A DNA stretch of 64,000 bases from Trochalopteron elliotii (lineage: Eukaryota; Chordata; Aves; Passeriformes; Leiothrichidae). A program made the translations under genes and the position numbers. The notes under the pieces were generated by a model. That model was given only the letters and a program-made list of their open reading frames with translations, did not search any database and was not told where the DNA came from. Each line of letters opens with the position of its first letter. The stretch's first letter is position 1. The stretch covers positions 2,651,048 through 2,715,047 of the forward strand of contig JANPWX010000097.1 of NCBI GenBank assembly GCA_024734555.1, in the 5' to 3' direction. Below are positions 48,601 to 61,990 of this stretch, piece by piece.

Positions 48601-51600
48601 AGGTAAGATAACAGGACTATTAAGCACTGTTTCATCACCACCCCCAAACCAGTATACCAGATACTTCCTCTAAAAATACTGTTTCATCCCAAATCTAATA
48701 AACATATCTATTCTAAACTCCATCTGCTGCTTAATTAATAGGAAAAATGGCCAGTGTTAGATCTGACAGCTCAGGTGTTAATTATCATGTACTAGGATCT
48801 GTTAATTACCTGAAAAAAAAAATATAAGAGGTAAACAATTTGTGTTTTCAGTCTGGGCAGATACAGTAATGATTTTCCAAGCCTTCAAGCCAACTTCCTT
48901 AATATTTTCCCCATAATGCATTAAGACTCCCATTCAGCAAGAACCATAAACACATGCATAATCCCAGTGCGACAATGGGTAGCTGCTTGCATTAACTGAA
49001 GATAAATACCTTGCTGAAAGAGAGCCTGAGAGACCCAGGAGCAGCAAAGCTCTGTAGACCTGTCTTTGGCAAGGGGAAGCCATGGCTGGTCCCTCCTCAC
49101 AGCTGCTTCAGACTGCAGGTGAAATCCTACCTGCCAAGGGCAATGGGCAGCATTAGGGTAAATTGTTTGGCCTGGAAGGTCTGTTTCACTTCTGAACCTC
49201 CTGTTCATCTTTGTCGTCATCCCCATAGTACTGAGGATAACAGAAACTGGAAATTGCCATTTTAAAGCCCTTTTTTGTTACAATCCCCAGCCTTCTGTGG
49301 CTGTTGGAAGGTCAAACCATATCCTGCCTCAGATGAAACAAGAGGGATACACAATGAGGTCACATCAGAGGCAGTTAAGGGATCAGCCAGCATCTCCCAG
49401 CCATTTGTCCTGGCCCTGGGCCAGCAGCTCCACAGTTTCCTTTGCTCTGCCACTGTGCAGCACCCAGGGCAGGCCTTACCAGGAGTGATCATGAGGCTGC
49501 AGTCCTCCCATGCCACAAATAGGTCTCATACAGGATGAGGGTTGTGTTAGGGAATTCCAAAAGGGCTGTGCTGCTGCCTGGTACCCACCTTGACACCTTG
49601 CCACAGTGATTGCAGCTGTGTGCAGGATCTGGGCACAAAGTATTTTGCAGGAGACTCTGCCACTGTCTGTTGACTCTCAAACTGCTGGTAAGGTGATGAA
49701 GGGCTTATTATGGGTTTAGATACAATACACTGGCCACCAAGATCATCATCTTTGATTAGACCATATACTCTGCCAAAACTTATAGCACAGCTAGCCAAAA
49801 GACTGGAAAGATGTAGTTTCGCTTGTGGAAAACCTTCAGAAACTTCTGGGACCTGGTCCATCTTTGAGCTTTGCCAGTAGTGTGGAAAGTCTGCAGAGCA
49901 AACTGCTGCAGCTCTGTTAGCTGATGCCCTGTAGCACTTTGCTAGTAGGAAAGTGCTTTTGTTGATATGGTTTGTTTCATTTTAGGACTTGCAAGAGAGC
50001 CTTTTGCTGCGTGTCCCTAGATTAGACTGTACAAAAAAAGCCAGTATCCACCTTTCAAGGACAAAAATGATTCTGTGAGACATTTCAATCTCAGTATAAG
50101 TCTGCTGGATTATTATCACTTATAATTAATTCCCTACATGCTGCGACATTCCCTGCTGGCAATCTCTTTTTCATCTGTTAAAATACTGAACAGTTGTCGG
50201 CAGCAGGAAGGCTTGCCAAGACATCTGTATCAAGGTTGTTAGTATAGACGAGGAATACGTGTGTCACATGGGAGGTCTGCTGTGTTTAAAGCAGACCCAT
50301 TCTATCCACACTATATCCTCTCCAGGGTTATGGCTATGGAAGTGGTATGGTATTCTGTTTTCAGCACAAGCTTTAACTCTTTATTGTTTGTACAACAGTA
50401 TATATTTTGAACCCTAATGCATTTTTCACTGTGAGTTGGTTAAAAAATTAACTACCAGAGAAAAAGTGCTTTGAATTCGATCCTGTAAGTAGTTTTCATT
50501 TTTAATCATTTGCTCAGCTTCTCTTTATACACATCTGAACACCCTCTGAGTCTGGACCAGTTTGTTGCTTCCTGTGTCCTTACACCCAGCACATCAGTTA
50601 TACTGAACGTTTTGTACCAGCTGAGCTTAACAGCAAACATATGCACCATGCTGAACCAGCTGAATTCAAATGTTATGATAAACAAGCTGCCACAGGAATG
50701 AGAACACTTGCCAAATATCCCACTAGCCTGGGTGTTGGGCTGCAAAAGAGGAAAGCAGAATCTGAGATGTGTTTAAATTCCTGCACTATTCTTCACTCTC
50801 ATTACTGACTTACACCACACTTACACTTGACCCAAAGGATATCCTGAGAAGAACCATGCTCTTTACTTTAGCAGTGGTCTTGGTGGTAGTAAGGCCAATT
50901 GCTTTCCCAAAGGCACAGAAGCTGCCAGGCCCACGTGGTAACATGCAGATATGTACAAGCATTTAGTGGGCTCACTGATATGGCTTTGCAGGAGAAAATA
51001 GATTTGCAGAATTTAAGAGTGAGCTGTGATTTTTATTATCTGGTGGAAAGAAGTGCACCTCTTATAAAATACTGGAAGGTGGAGGGGGACCTAGCCCTTC
51101 ACTATTTCTTCACATCCTTCCATCAGTTTGGATGAGCAGAGTATGATCTGTCTCACAATTAGCTGCCATGAACTATTTGCTATGTTGTCTAAGACAGAAA
51201 TTAAGCTAAACTAATATTGGCCACCTTCTTCTGTTAATTTAAATAGCACCCCACCTCTTTATGGTGCAGACTATGTTTTTTTCCCTTTGAAGGCAGTAGT
51301 CATGTTGTACCTTCACACTGGCTCTGCTGCCACCAGGATCATTCTGGACCTGCTGAGATATCCTTACATATTTCTAATGGCATATGTTTGAAACTTGTCC
51401 CCTTTTAATCAGACTTATGCAGAGAAGCACACTTTATAGTGGCAGAGGGAATTCTCCAATGCATTTAATGTCAAAGCAGGTCAGTCAGACTAATATTAGC
51501 TCTAATTGCCAGTCTTATGATTCTTATATTCCTTACCTGCATCCCCTTTCTTGCCTGAGGCAATATAAATAATAAAATATTTTCCATCTCATTACATTGG

Positions 51601-53466
51601 TTCATTGAGTAGCATAAGGGGATACATGCAGCAGCAGCAATTTGTGGGCTTGGAGTGGGCTTGACTTAGATATCATTCACTGAGTCTGTGATTCAACATT
51701 CATTAATAACAACTCTGTATCTACCAGATCATCTGGCCATACAAGTCTAATCCAGATCAGGAACAAGCCCTCAGCTGCATTTCTATCAGGTGAGTAATTG
51801 TGTACTTTAGGGAGTCTGTGCCAACTTGCACCATCATCATGACCTGGCAGCCCTGGTGTTGCATTCGCCCTCCTTTTTCAGTGTCTTCACACGACTGAAG
51901 AATGTCGTCCCAGCTGCATTGAGAGGATGTTTGGTGGTGGCACCCCAAGGGACCAGCCTTCCAGTTCCAAGACCAAGCTCATGTGTTTTTCCAATGTGGT
52001 CCTGCAAAAAGGTGTTCAGGGGAAGCTCAGCATCATTTTCAGCAAAATATCTCCAAATTACAGTAAATAGCAGGATTAATCCACACGCAACTGCATCCCT
52101 GCATTTGGTAGAACTGCTTCATTTAAATCCTGTTGTTTAAGCTAAATTTCCCAATTCTTTGCCTGTTGGTAAATAGAGCCCAAGTATTACACATTGCCAC
52201 TCTGCTTTGGTGCACAAATTGGACCACTAGTAAGTTAACCTTGGACCCCAGAAGAGTCTCTGTTCACATTCTTTGCAGGGGATGAGTACAGATGAACAAT
52301 GTGCCTGAGCTTTTTTATATGGGTGTCTCTAGGGCTGTGATCCTTTGGAGGAGGCCAGTGCCTACTCCATGTTAGGATCTTGTGGATCACCTTAGACAGC
52401 AATTGAGACTTTGGTCTGCTGGCCTGGTAAGCTGCAGCACCCCTTGGTTTCCATAAGTCTTGACTGACAAGAGCAAGTGACAGCAGCATGTGTGCTCCTG
52501 TTATGGAAAGCAGTGAGGGAAATGGAGACAGTGTATGCACTGTTGGTCATCATTCATGCTCTTGCCTCCCCTTCCTTTTTAGAAGAGATCAACTGCCTCT
52601 AAACAAACAGGGTAAGAGATGCTTCCACAAAGCATCTTTGTCATATTCAAGGGCTGTGCTTAGGTCCCAGCTTGTAGTGCACTCCAACTCCTTTGCCCCA
52701 AGAGGAGCAAAACACTTGGCACCACATGTCATTGCCGTTGGCTTTTTGTAGGGTCATCTGAGGGAGTTAATCCAAAAGTGTTTATTAAGGTGCTGAAATA
52801 ATTGCGTGAGATGGTATGGCAGACTATGGTATTCCATACATTTCAAGTGACAACCAATTGCATGGACTTGTGTCCTGATATGTCCATGCCAGTGCCTGCA
52901 CTTGGGTTCAGTTAGGATGCAGTTCCGATGTGTGGAAGTTGGGTTCTGCCTCTGCAGGTGTAGACAGCAGTGGAGCCACACTGCTCAGTTTGTGCATGAG
53001 TGAGTCCAGGCACTAACACGATGGGAAACTGAGGCATGTTTGCAGCAGGCAAGAAGTATGATGACAGTTCATGCCTCAGGAGTGTGCAAATAGAAGAGGA
53101 AGTTCCTGGGTCCAAACCTGCTTACAGAGCAGAGCAGCAATAAGCAGAGACCACAACATTGGTGTGTAGATGGCAAGAAAAGGCTATGAGAGGTCCAGTC
53201 AAAGACCTACAGACAAAAAGCTTGCAGATCTGCTGAGCAAATATTATCAAACATGAGCACTCCAATCAGTACAGTCTCTTTAGGCTGATAAATAAATTAA
53301 TAGAATTCATATATTAATTTAATACATATTTCTGACACAGTGCCAGGAACCCAAGATTCCATTTATGGACTGACAGAAGCATGGCCTGGGGGAAAATCCA
53401 AAGCAACTGATTTGGAGCCATTGCATAAAAGTCAACTTCTTTTTTGGAAGCAGAGATCAGAAACTC
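45698..53466. other. long gene-free stretch
   Basis: No recognised gene. The segment holds a cluster of three TTAATTA motifs at 48731-48808. An AT-rich run around 50.10-50.22 kb looks like conserved noncoding sequence. A small open frame starting at 50856 has a hydrophobic, signal-like N terminus. An inverted repeat lies at 53293-53321, with 9-bp arms TAAATTAAT / ATTAATTTA around an 11-base spacer containing GAATTC. Other frames are short and overlap. Confidence 0.35.
48731..48808. promoter_or_regulatory. cluster of three TTAATTA homeodomain-like sites
   Basis: TTAATTA occurs at 48731, 48778 and 48802, three times in under 80 bases. TAATTA is the core bound by many Antp-class and LIM homeodomain proteins. 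The flanks are smooth and CpG-free, as in many developmental enhancers. The role is inferred from motif density only. Confidence 0.2.
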
Positions 53467-53479
53467 AAAAAAAAAAAAA
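53467..53479 (+). repeat. A13 homopolymer
   Basis: Thirteen uninterrupted A residues within unique sequence, with no retroposon body recognised upstream. Confidence 0.93.
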
Positions 53480-56400
53480 TCCAAAACATAAGCAAAATGC
53501 AGTAACGTAAATGTTAACTGTGAAATACATAATTGGTCTAAATGCTAAGAGTAGGGAATGTAATGTTAATGTAGAAGCTTAGAAAAGGTTAAGAGATAAA
53601 AAGTTGCTACAGCTGATTAGTAGGAAGAACCAAGTGTCCTCCTCATCATTCTTTTTATTTTGGATATTTTTCAGAAAAAACTCATCAGATCATGTATTTA
53701 AATGCCAGAAGAAGGCTTCACATCTTTCCTCCCACCTCATGAAAAGGAAGAAAATGGACAAGGAAGGGAGATGCTGGTAGGATTTGTAAGTTTGTCCCTG
53801 AGCTGCCATGGAACAGTTTCACCATTGTGCTGATTACTGAAGGCTGAATCACTGGTAAGTAAATGGCCCTTGCCAAGAGCTGCAAATGTTCCAACCACTG
53901 CAAGAACTAAAGTGTGCAACAGAGGCTCATGTCCAACTCCTTGGATAATGCTGTACCTTGACTGGGGGGAAGGGGACTTAAGAAATGATTTTTCTTCCAT
54001 GGACTTTCCACTGAGAATGAAATATAGATTAAATACAAATTAAATATAGAATTTAATATAGGTATTAAATACCTTCTCTTTCTCACAGAAGACTAGAAAT
54101 CACTGGTAGCTGGGAAATTACTAAAATAAATTCAAATAACTGCATGCAAGCCCCTAGGCACCTGGACTTCTTGTTCCAGGCAATGCACTGGGCTATGGTA
54201 ACCACTGGTCTGATCCAGAGTCACTGCCCTTCTCTTCCTGAAGCAAGGAAAACAAGTTAATTTCAATTTGAGGCATTTTCCATTATCTTTTTCCTATTAA
54301 GGAGTCCTAGTCTCATTTATTGTCTCTGAAACAATCTTCAGCCTTGCGTATGGCTGAAAACCTGAAAGAAATTAGGAATATTTGGGCTATCTGGAAACAT
54401 GTGGGGTTTTCCAACTTAGTCTAAAATAAATCAGTCTTTGTGGGATTTCACAAGGACATTCACCCCTACATTTCTGGATATTCTTTCCTGGTTTGTTTAT
54501 CACCAAATATTTAGTTTATCTTTGCTATGAACCCTCAATTGATCACAACCCTTCTATTTGACTCCACTCATTGCACACTTACACAAAAGATAGAGCAAGG
54601 CTGCTGCTGGGAGACTGTTCATTTCCCAGCTGCACAAAGTTTAAGAGCAGAAAATCAACCGGCATAACTGGCAGGGATTTATCAGGAACTCGTGTAACAT
54701 TAACTAAAACAGATGGTCTCGAAGCATGCCCTTAAAAAAGTCCTAAAAAATACCCTAATCAGTCAAAACCCCAAAACCACAAAGCAAACTTCACAGTCTG
54801 ATATCAAAAAAACAAAACCAAACCATCCTCCAGAAAATACAGGGTTCAAAAATCTAAGTGATTATTCCATTCAGGGAACAAAGACATTAAACTGACAAAA
54901 GCAGAAAACTTTCAAGAAATACTTCAAAAGATGCCTTAGTTGCCAGCTCAACTGCACTGTGCTGTCCCCTGGAAAGTCTATCATGTTTCCACGGAAAGCC
55001 CATGGTTTTGAAGTCACTATTATTGTAAATAAGTAAATTAAATATTATTTATACATTATGTGTGTTTCTATGTATAAGCATACATTTAAAAATTGTTTGT
55101 ATTTCAGCATCTTTTTTTCTGCCCATAAAATGTCATCACTGACAAATTTTGCAGCATGGCTCTGCAAAACTCCTGCCTGTTCAGAGAGGACAGGGGCTGA
55201 GAGGACTGAAAAATGCAGAATGTCCTCAGGGGCTCACTCCTGGCCATAATTCATGCAGTTTGCTGCAAGTAGAGATGTGAGTAACATCTCCCATCTTGGC
55301 TTCACCCCAAAGAATAATGACTTTCACTTTTCATTCTGTTCTGACCTAGGTTTCAGACATTGGGAAAACTGAGAGGAAGGTTTATTTTAACTGGTTCCCA
55401 ATTCATGTAATGATTTTGGAAAATAGCCTCTTCACCAAAAAAAGTTGCATAGTTATTTTTTTTTCCTAAGCTGAATAGCCCAAACTTCAACACAACACTA
55501 AGTCTGAGTCACTTCATGTCCTTTCTTAGAGCATGTATTTTTCATCTTCATTTAACAAGTTAAAAAGTTCCTAAATAGTTTCAGGGAGAGTAGATCACAC
55601 TGACACTGTCCTGTGCATTTACTGTTGTGTACAAATGTACATGAACATATCTGTCTTCTTTGTATGTATATATAGGCATACATATACACAAAAACTGGCA
55701 AAATAAATAATAAATGTTGCAACAGCATATATGAGAGTATGCACAACCTTATCTCTTACAGTACAAATTTAATATATAAGAAAGCCAAGTTTGCATAACA
55801 ATTTGTATCAGACTGCAATTAAAATTTGTATTTGCTTCCTATCTTTTATATGAGACTTTTGTTAGCGAAAAGGATTAAACATAGTATTTTACTGCCCACA
55901 CCTGAATTTTTATATATTTCCAGCCATAAGGCAATATTGGCACTACAAAACAACCAAAAGGCATATCTTCTGAAGAAGACTCAAAGGTGAACACAATTCT
56001 GCAGTCAAGCAAAATTGCCAGCACATGCTTTCTCTGTTGTTCCCAAAATAAGTGAGTTGTCAGTAAAATTCCAGTTCACACAAGGTCATAAGGAGATCTC
56101 CCTCCAGAAATTACACCATGATTAGAAAAGAGGGAAAAGAATCCATGCCCTCTTCTTGATCGTGCTGGCAATCTTAAGAGGGTGCAACAGGTGATGGGCC
56201 CCCAGAACACAAACCATCACAGACACTGGAACAGGTTTTGCCTGGTTCATTTGAACAATTGGAGCTCATATCACAGAAAGTCAAACAGAGGATTATAGAC
56301 CTAAGGAAAATAACCAGCTAGTCTGTCTAAAATTGATCCTGCAGCCTGGATAATTGTAGTGCTATAATAAATAGGCTGCTTTGTTTTCTCATCCATACTT

Positions 56401-58571
56401 GCTGTCTATTGGAAGCTTTGTTGAGCATTCCATTATTACAGGCTTACAAGATTTTCTATCCCACTGTCCCCCATTTGCTTTTTTCCCTTGTATGCAGAAA
56501 AATGCCTATAAAATATTAATACACTTTCTGTAAAATATGGGTAAAATCCAAGTAGGTGCAGGTGAGACCACCTTGATAACTGCTTATCATAGTAAAGACC
56601 CAGTATAATTTCATTTAATGTGATAAGCACATAAGTCCCAATTCTTCTGACAATTGCTTATCTGGTGTTTCAGTTTTATTTTTCTTCTTTTAATATTCTT
56701 TTAGGTTAAAAAGTTATTTCCGTCAGATCCACAGTGGGTGGATAAGATCAATAAAATATTCATACCATTCACAAAAGTGCCAGGCTTTACTTTTGTTGAA
56801 AAATGTAGTAGTGATGTGTAATAAGCATTCTCCCTTTGTGGAGGTGGAGAACAGCGAGTAACATTCCAGGTGGCCTCACTTTTCTATACTCCTTCTGCAT
56901 TTTAAAGAAGAATTGCATCCATTCTCACTTGCTTTTCAGTTTTGATTGAAGCCAACAGACACAGGCAAGAAATTAAACTTCCATAAATCTGATTCTGCAT
57001 TGCAAGATTTGTTTATGGCCCTCGCTTCTCACTTGGGTTTGGAAACTGTCCTTGAATACAAATTTGGTCTGTGTAGTAGTCACAGTCAATATAGCTGGTT
57101 AGCACATATTAATTATGTTTTATTTACTGCATCATCTTTATTGTGATTGCTTGGTGGGGTTTTTCTTTGGTTTTTTGGGTTTTTTATGCTATAAAATATG
57201 CTAGGCATATAGCATTATCACATAAACATTCCCAAAATGATCTTGCCTTTTGGAAGATCCTAATTCTGCAGTGCTGACTCCATTATGTTAGTACTCTTTT
57301 TCTTTTTACCAATCTTTTCCATCTTCACTAAACTATCAGTGGCAGGTCCTGGAACCAGCCCCTCCCAAGTCTCTCCACATCAGGCAGCACACAGAGGAAC
57401 AGAGTTCCATACCCAATAACCTGCAGCTAGAATATGAATCTCTTTCACGTGCTAATGAGCACTTATGCCTCGCCATCCCTGTGGCATGGGAGTGTGTCAG
57501 GGGGCTGCGGTAATGTTTGATTTGATTTCCAATGCATCCCATCTGGCCACACACAGGTTGCACTAAAGGGTGTCAAAATCCCTCTCTCAACACCTCCAGG
57601 GGATCTATGCAACCATTCACAACCAAATACCTCTTAATTGGCAGACCTCTTACAAGCACATCCAGGAGTCATTAACTTTAAACCAAAAAAGCACTGATGA
57701 AACAAGGAATTAAAGAAGACAAGAACATGAAATGAATGGCCTGTACAACCACACTTGTCCCATGCCCTTTCCCAGCCTCAGTGCAGGCATGCCTACCCAT
57801 TTTATTTGCATAGACAGTCAGGGGTCAGCACAAAGGCTATAGATCATTTAAGACCTTGGGCTGGCCTTCTGGGCAGGGCTGAATTTTGCTCAGCCAACAT
57901 CTTTATTATCTTGAAGTAATCTCCAATCTCCTGAGTTTGGTGCCACATGAAAAAATACCTCTGTTGGGAGAAAAAACCCTCCCTGATTATTTGACAGGTC
58001 TAGACTGGGTGGAATTTTCTTTTTCCCTAAAATTGTTGACATGATATATATTTCACTGTAATTTTGATCTTTATCTGTTAAGCTTATACTTCTGCTCCCA
58101 GCAGTCTGTGGCTAACACTCCCTTGATTGTAGGAAGAGCAAGCTGCCAACCTGGAGGGAGTTAGACCTCTGTGGAAAGAAAAGCAATTGTAAGAAAATTC
58201 TAATTTCATATCTGTGGCAATAAAAAGGAACAGATCAGATAAAAATGAATTAAAGGAATATGAAAGCTTCAGGTCTGTAGGTTATTGTGAGATTATTGTG
58301 GCTTTAACAGTCTCTGTCTTAAATGTTAGACTAGGAAATCAAAGTTTGATCCAACAGTAAATCATCTTGTTAGCACAAAATCTGATGCACTTAAAATCTG
58401 CCTCCATAAAAATGTCATTCATTGATGCAGTATAGAGAGACTGCCTGGTATGTCAAACACCTTCAAGTAGGTCATCTTTTAGGGATTAGTCTAAGTTGCT
58501 ATCTGTTGACATTTCACATGTGACATCATAAGCTTCTTAAAATGAATGAAATTCTGTTTCTTTTCTTTGCC
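53480..58571. other. gene-free AT-rich stretch
   Basis: Unique sequence rich in A and T, with degenerate TTAAATATAGA-like steps at about 54020-54070 and TATA/CATA-rich runs around 55.04-55.10 and 55.65-55.69 kb. Open frames here do not exceed about 75 to 90 codons, and none is recognised. Confidence 0.45.
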
Positions 58572-58587
58572 TTTTTTTTTTTTTTTT
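58572..58587 (+). repeat. T16 homopolymer
   Basis: Sixteen T residues lie immediately before an AG, so the run also forms the pyrimidine tract of a potential splice acceptor for the open segment that follows. Confidence 0.93.
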
Positions 58588-58589
58588 AG

Positions 58590-58766
58590 GCAAATGATGG
58601 CTGAAAGGCAGAAAGATTTACAAACCGGGTTAGTGATTTTTGGCTGCCTCATATTTGAAATATCCACTTTAACAGAATCTAAAAAGTCTGTCAGCAAGCA
58701 AGTTTATTTTGTTCTGATAATTACATGTTTTGTCTCAAACTGGAACTCAAACCATGAAACATTAAG
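58590..58766 (+). other. exon-like open segment, unrecognised
   Basis: A 177-base segment is open in one frame from an exceptionally strong acceptor (T16 then AG) to a donor-like AAG/GTAATG. Entry and exit phases are the same, so it would be a symmetric exon of 59 codons. The peptide starts QMMAERQKDLQTG and has two hydrophobic runs (LVIFGCLIF and YFVLIITCFVS). No family is recognised and no partner exon was found. The homopolymer makes the acceptor look good without selection, so chance remains likely. Confidence 0.13.
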
Positions 58767-61700
58767 GTAATGAATAGTGTACTCTGAAAATCCCAAGCCA
58801 TCACCTTCCAGTTAATGATACATTGCCCTATTATTTGCCAGAAAAAGACCAGTTAGGAAGATGGATGTGAGTTTGATGCTCTAACTTTGAAAATCAGTTC
58901 TGCTACCGATTTCTTGTGTGCCCTTGAGCAAGTTACCTGTGTCAGGTGTTTCAGAGGCACTCTGCTGGCCTGTCCCTTGGGCATTACAGCCCACTTGCAA
59001 AGGATCTGCAAAGCTTCCTCCTACTGCAGAGGAGCACTGTCAGCATAAGAAGTGTGAGTTTGGCACCATCCCCACGTAAAATTGACCAGTGAGACCTACA
59101 CAGGTATACAGGGCATTATAACACACAGATTTTTTTTCCCAGATTATATTTTAACAACATGACAAAAAACCCCAAGAATGTCTCTGGGCTGGGCTTTCTA
59201 ATGGAGTGGCTGAAAAGTACAGAGGGGCTGCAGCTTATTTTGGTTGCTCCTTTCCTGTTTGTCCTCACAGCAAGCACAGGCTCTGGTGCTGAGGACAGTG
59301 AGAGAAGGTGAACTACAATGGAAATTGAGGTTGCCCCCTGCTACTGCTAAGAGGAAAACAGGACAAACTATTATTTTATGATAAACAAGACTAATAACTT
59401 CTCTGAATGCATTAAATTAAAATGAGAGACATTATACCAGAATATTTATTTTTACTGTAGGGAAGCAGCATCTTTTTATTGTGTGTTCTAATGATTTCAA
59501 GCCATCATGTTGGCCATCTTGAATACAGTTAAGAAAAATATGCTTACGGAATGATTTTAACAGTAACTAGAGACAAAAGCTAGTATGAATAATGGTACAC
59601 AAGTATACTATTTATAAATGTGATTTATTTATACATCCTTTGTATATTTGTGTATTCATTGAGACCCTAATTTCTCAAGAAACTTATCTCTGTATCTTAT
59701 TTACTCGTCTGGAATGGCTTCCCCTTTTGAACCAGTCAACTAAACATATAATTGTTTAGAAACTCTACAGACTTGCCAAAATATGAACTCATGCACATGG
59801 AAGGGGCAGAAGTTCAGATTTCAATCTGGCCATGTAGGGCGGCACGTGCTGTCCTAAGCTGCTCTAGTAAAGTTGTTCCTTTTAGTTGCTCTCCAGAGGC
59901 TCTTTTATTGGGAGAGAAAAAAGATCTGACTGCCAAGAAGAAGGACGATGCTGTCTCCGGAGATGTATCAAGGCTCTGATAGGGAAAACAGAAGATTTAT
60001 TTTATCTTCTTCCTCCTCCTGTTCTGAGGGACTGTGGGGGAAAGTATAAGCCGAAAAATGCTAACTCTCTTCAAGGCCATACTTTCCACACTGGGCCATA
60101 CTCTGGCCTTTCAACTCACTGTGCTGGCCCACTGACTGCCCCTTTCTGTTATATTTCTTTGCCACTAGAAAGGAGCCCCTAATTCCTGGGTCATAGCCTT
60201 CTTTTCTTCTGTTCTCCTGCAACCTGTCATCCATCAAGCGGCTGTAACCAGGATGGCAGTCTGCTCTACTACACACAAGTATTTTCTTGCACCTTAGATG
60301 TAACTCATAAGCAAAATGCCATCATACAGCTCCACACTGCAACAAGACTCAAAACACCACTTCTTTTTTCCTTGGACACACATTCAAAGGGCTAGTCACC
60401 AAGAGAAAAACTGTGGATTCCAGGAAAATTTGAGTTTTTAACCTTTGCCCAAAAGAAAGACAAATGTTTGTTATCAGCCGTATGGAGCAGGAAAAAAAAG
60501 ATTCACTGCTTTTGATCTTAATTACAGAAAATCAGTTTGAAATACAGATTACTAAAGAGTACACTATAGGTCTCACATATTGTTTAGTGCTCAGTAGGAT
60601 CAGATTTACAGCAGCCTGTGAGCACAGCAGTGGAGATCACATCTTCCTTGCTCTCACAGCTTCCAGGGTCATTCTCTTAGGATGCTGACTGGTACCTATG
60701 CTGGGAGCCTCCAGGTCTGCCATGAAATGTGGGACCAATGTCTTTCCAGGTGAATTTTACCCTGTGGTGTAGAGGCAAACAAACAGGTGGCTGCATTTTT
60801 CCTGCCAGGTACAGCTAGTATCATTCCAGCTGGCTATTGTGGGGAGCAGCAGTCATGCTGCCCACTGGCACAGCATCATTCCAGGCTTTCTGTTGCATCC
60901 AAGTTGCTCAGTATAAAATGCCAAAACATGCTGCTGACCCTGAGTCAGCCAGAGCAGGTGGTGAGGCAGAAATGTTGTGACTCCAATGAGCTGAGGTCTT
61001 GAGAAGCTGTTCAGCAGCAGCTGTTTTGTACAGCTTCAAGGACACGTCATGATAAAGAGCATTAAGGTATCTTAGAGCCTGACAGCGCAGCTTCTTTCCC
61101 ACTGACAGCTCAGTATTCAGACAGCATTTCTCAGCACTTTAGAAGTCCATAAACTAGCAACAAGCACTCCTGGGAGCATGCACAAGATGCAAAGGAGCTA
61201 TGCAACGTGAATGGCATGCAAGAAAACTCAAGCTAGCCTTCACTCACCCCATCATTTAGATGAGCTGGAATAGGTCATTGCAAGGAAACTGTGAGAAGAT
61301 GACTGCTGCTTCCTTCTGAAGAGGTTTGCCATATGTTATGGCTCATATGGCAAATTGCTCATTGGATTGAGCTTTCTTTCCCTCCTTGGATAATATATCC
61401 CATCCCTTCTTCATCCGTTATTGGGCATGGTACATATGGCAAGGCTTGGTGCACAGAGGGGTGGGAGGAGGTGAGGGCGCTGTGCTCAGGTGCCTCTTTC
61501 AGGCAAATCCCACAGCTTGAAAGCCCTGGCTGGGAGGAGGACAGGATGGCATAGGATGTCGGGTTGTTATTGGCATGTTCTATAAAATATGTGTCTTTTT
61601 GACACATTTTGGGAGATAGTGCAACAGACTTGCATATGCCACGTAGCACACTTCTGGGAGCATGGCAGCAATCCAGTGGAGTTACAGATTAAAACTAAAA

Positions 61701-61953
61701 CGAGATAGGATGTTTTTCAAAGATGTGTACCAGGCACTCAGATCAGGCCCTATGGATAAAATTTGTAACTAAAAATATTCTGCAGACACTTTGTGATTTC
61801 TCTTGTATTAATTATGATCTGTATTTTATCTTGATCAGCATATATTTATTCTCAGATTAATTATGTCCTCCCTGTGCTCTCCAAGGAACTCAGATCCAAA
61901 GTCCTGGAGGATGCATGCCAGCAGTTTTAGGGAACAGGTGGGAGAATGATGCA
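58767..61953. other. gene-free stretch
   Basis: Unique sequence. Short frames at 59752-60182, 60464-60688 and 61359-61649 overlap opposite-strand frames and are not recognised. Confidence 0.4.
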
Positions 61954-61990
61954 TTTAGGGACATCTTAGGGACATTTTAGGGACATCTAG
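61954..61990 (+). repeat. short tandem repeat, three TTAGGGACAT units
   Basis: Three near-identical copies of a TTAGGGACAT(C/T) unit stand in tandem, with a further degenerate TTTAGGGA copy about 30 bases upstream. The unit contains TTAGGG but is not telomeric array sequence. This is a minisatellite-like seed of very low copy number. Confidence 0.75.
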
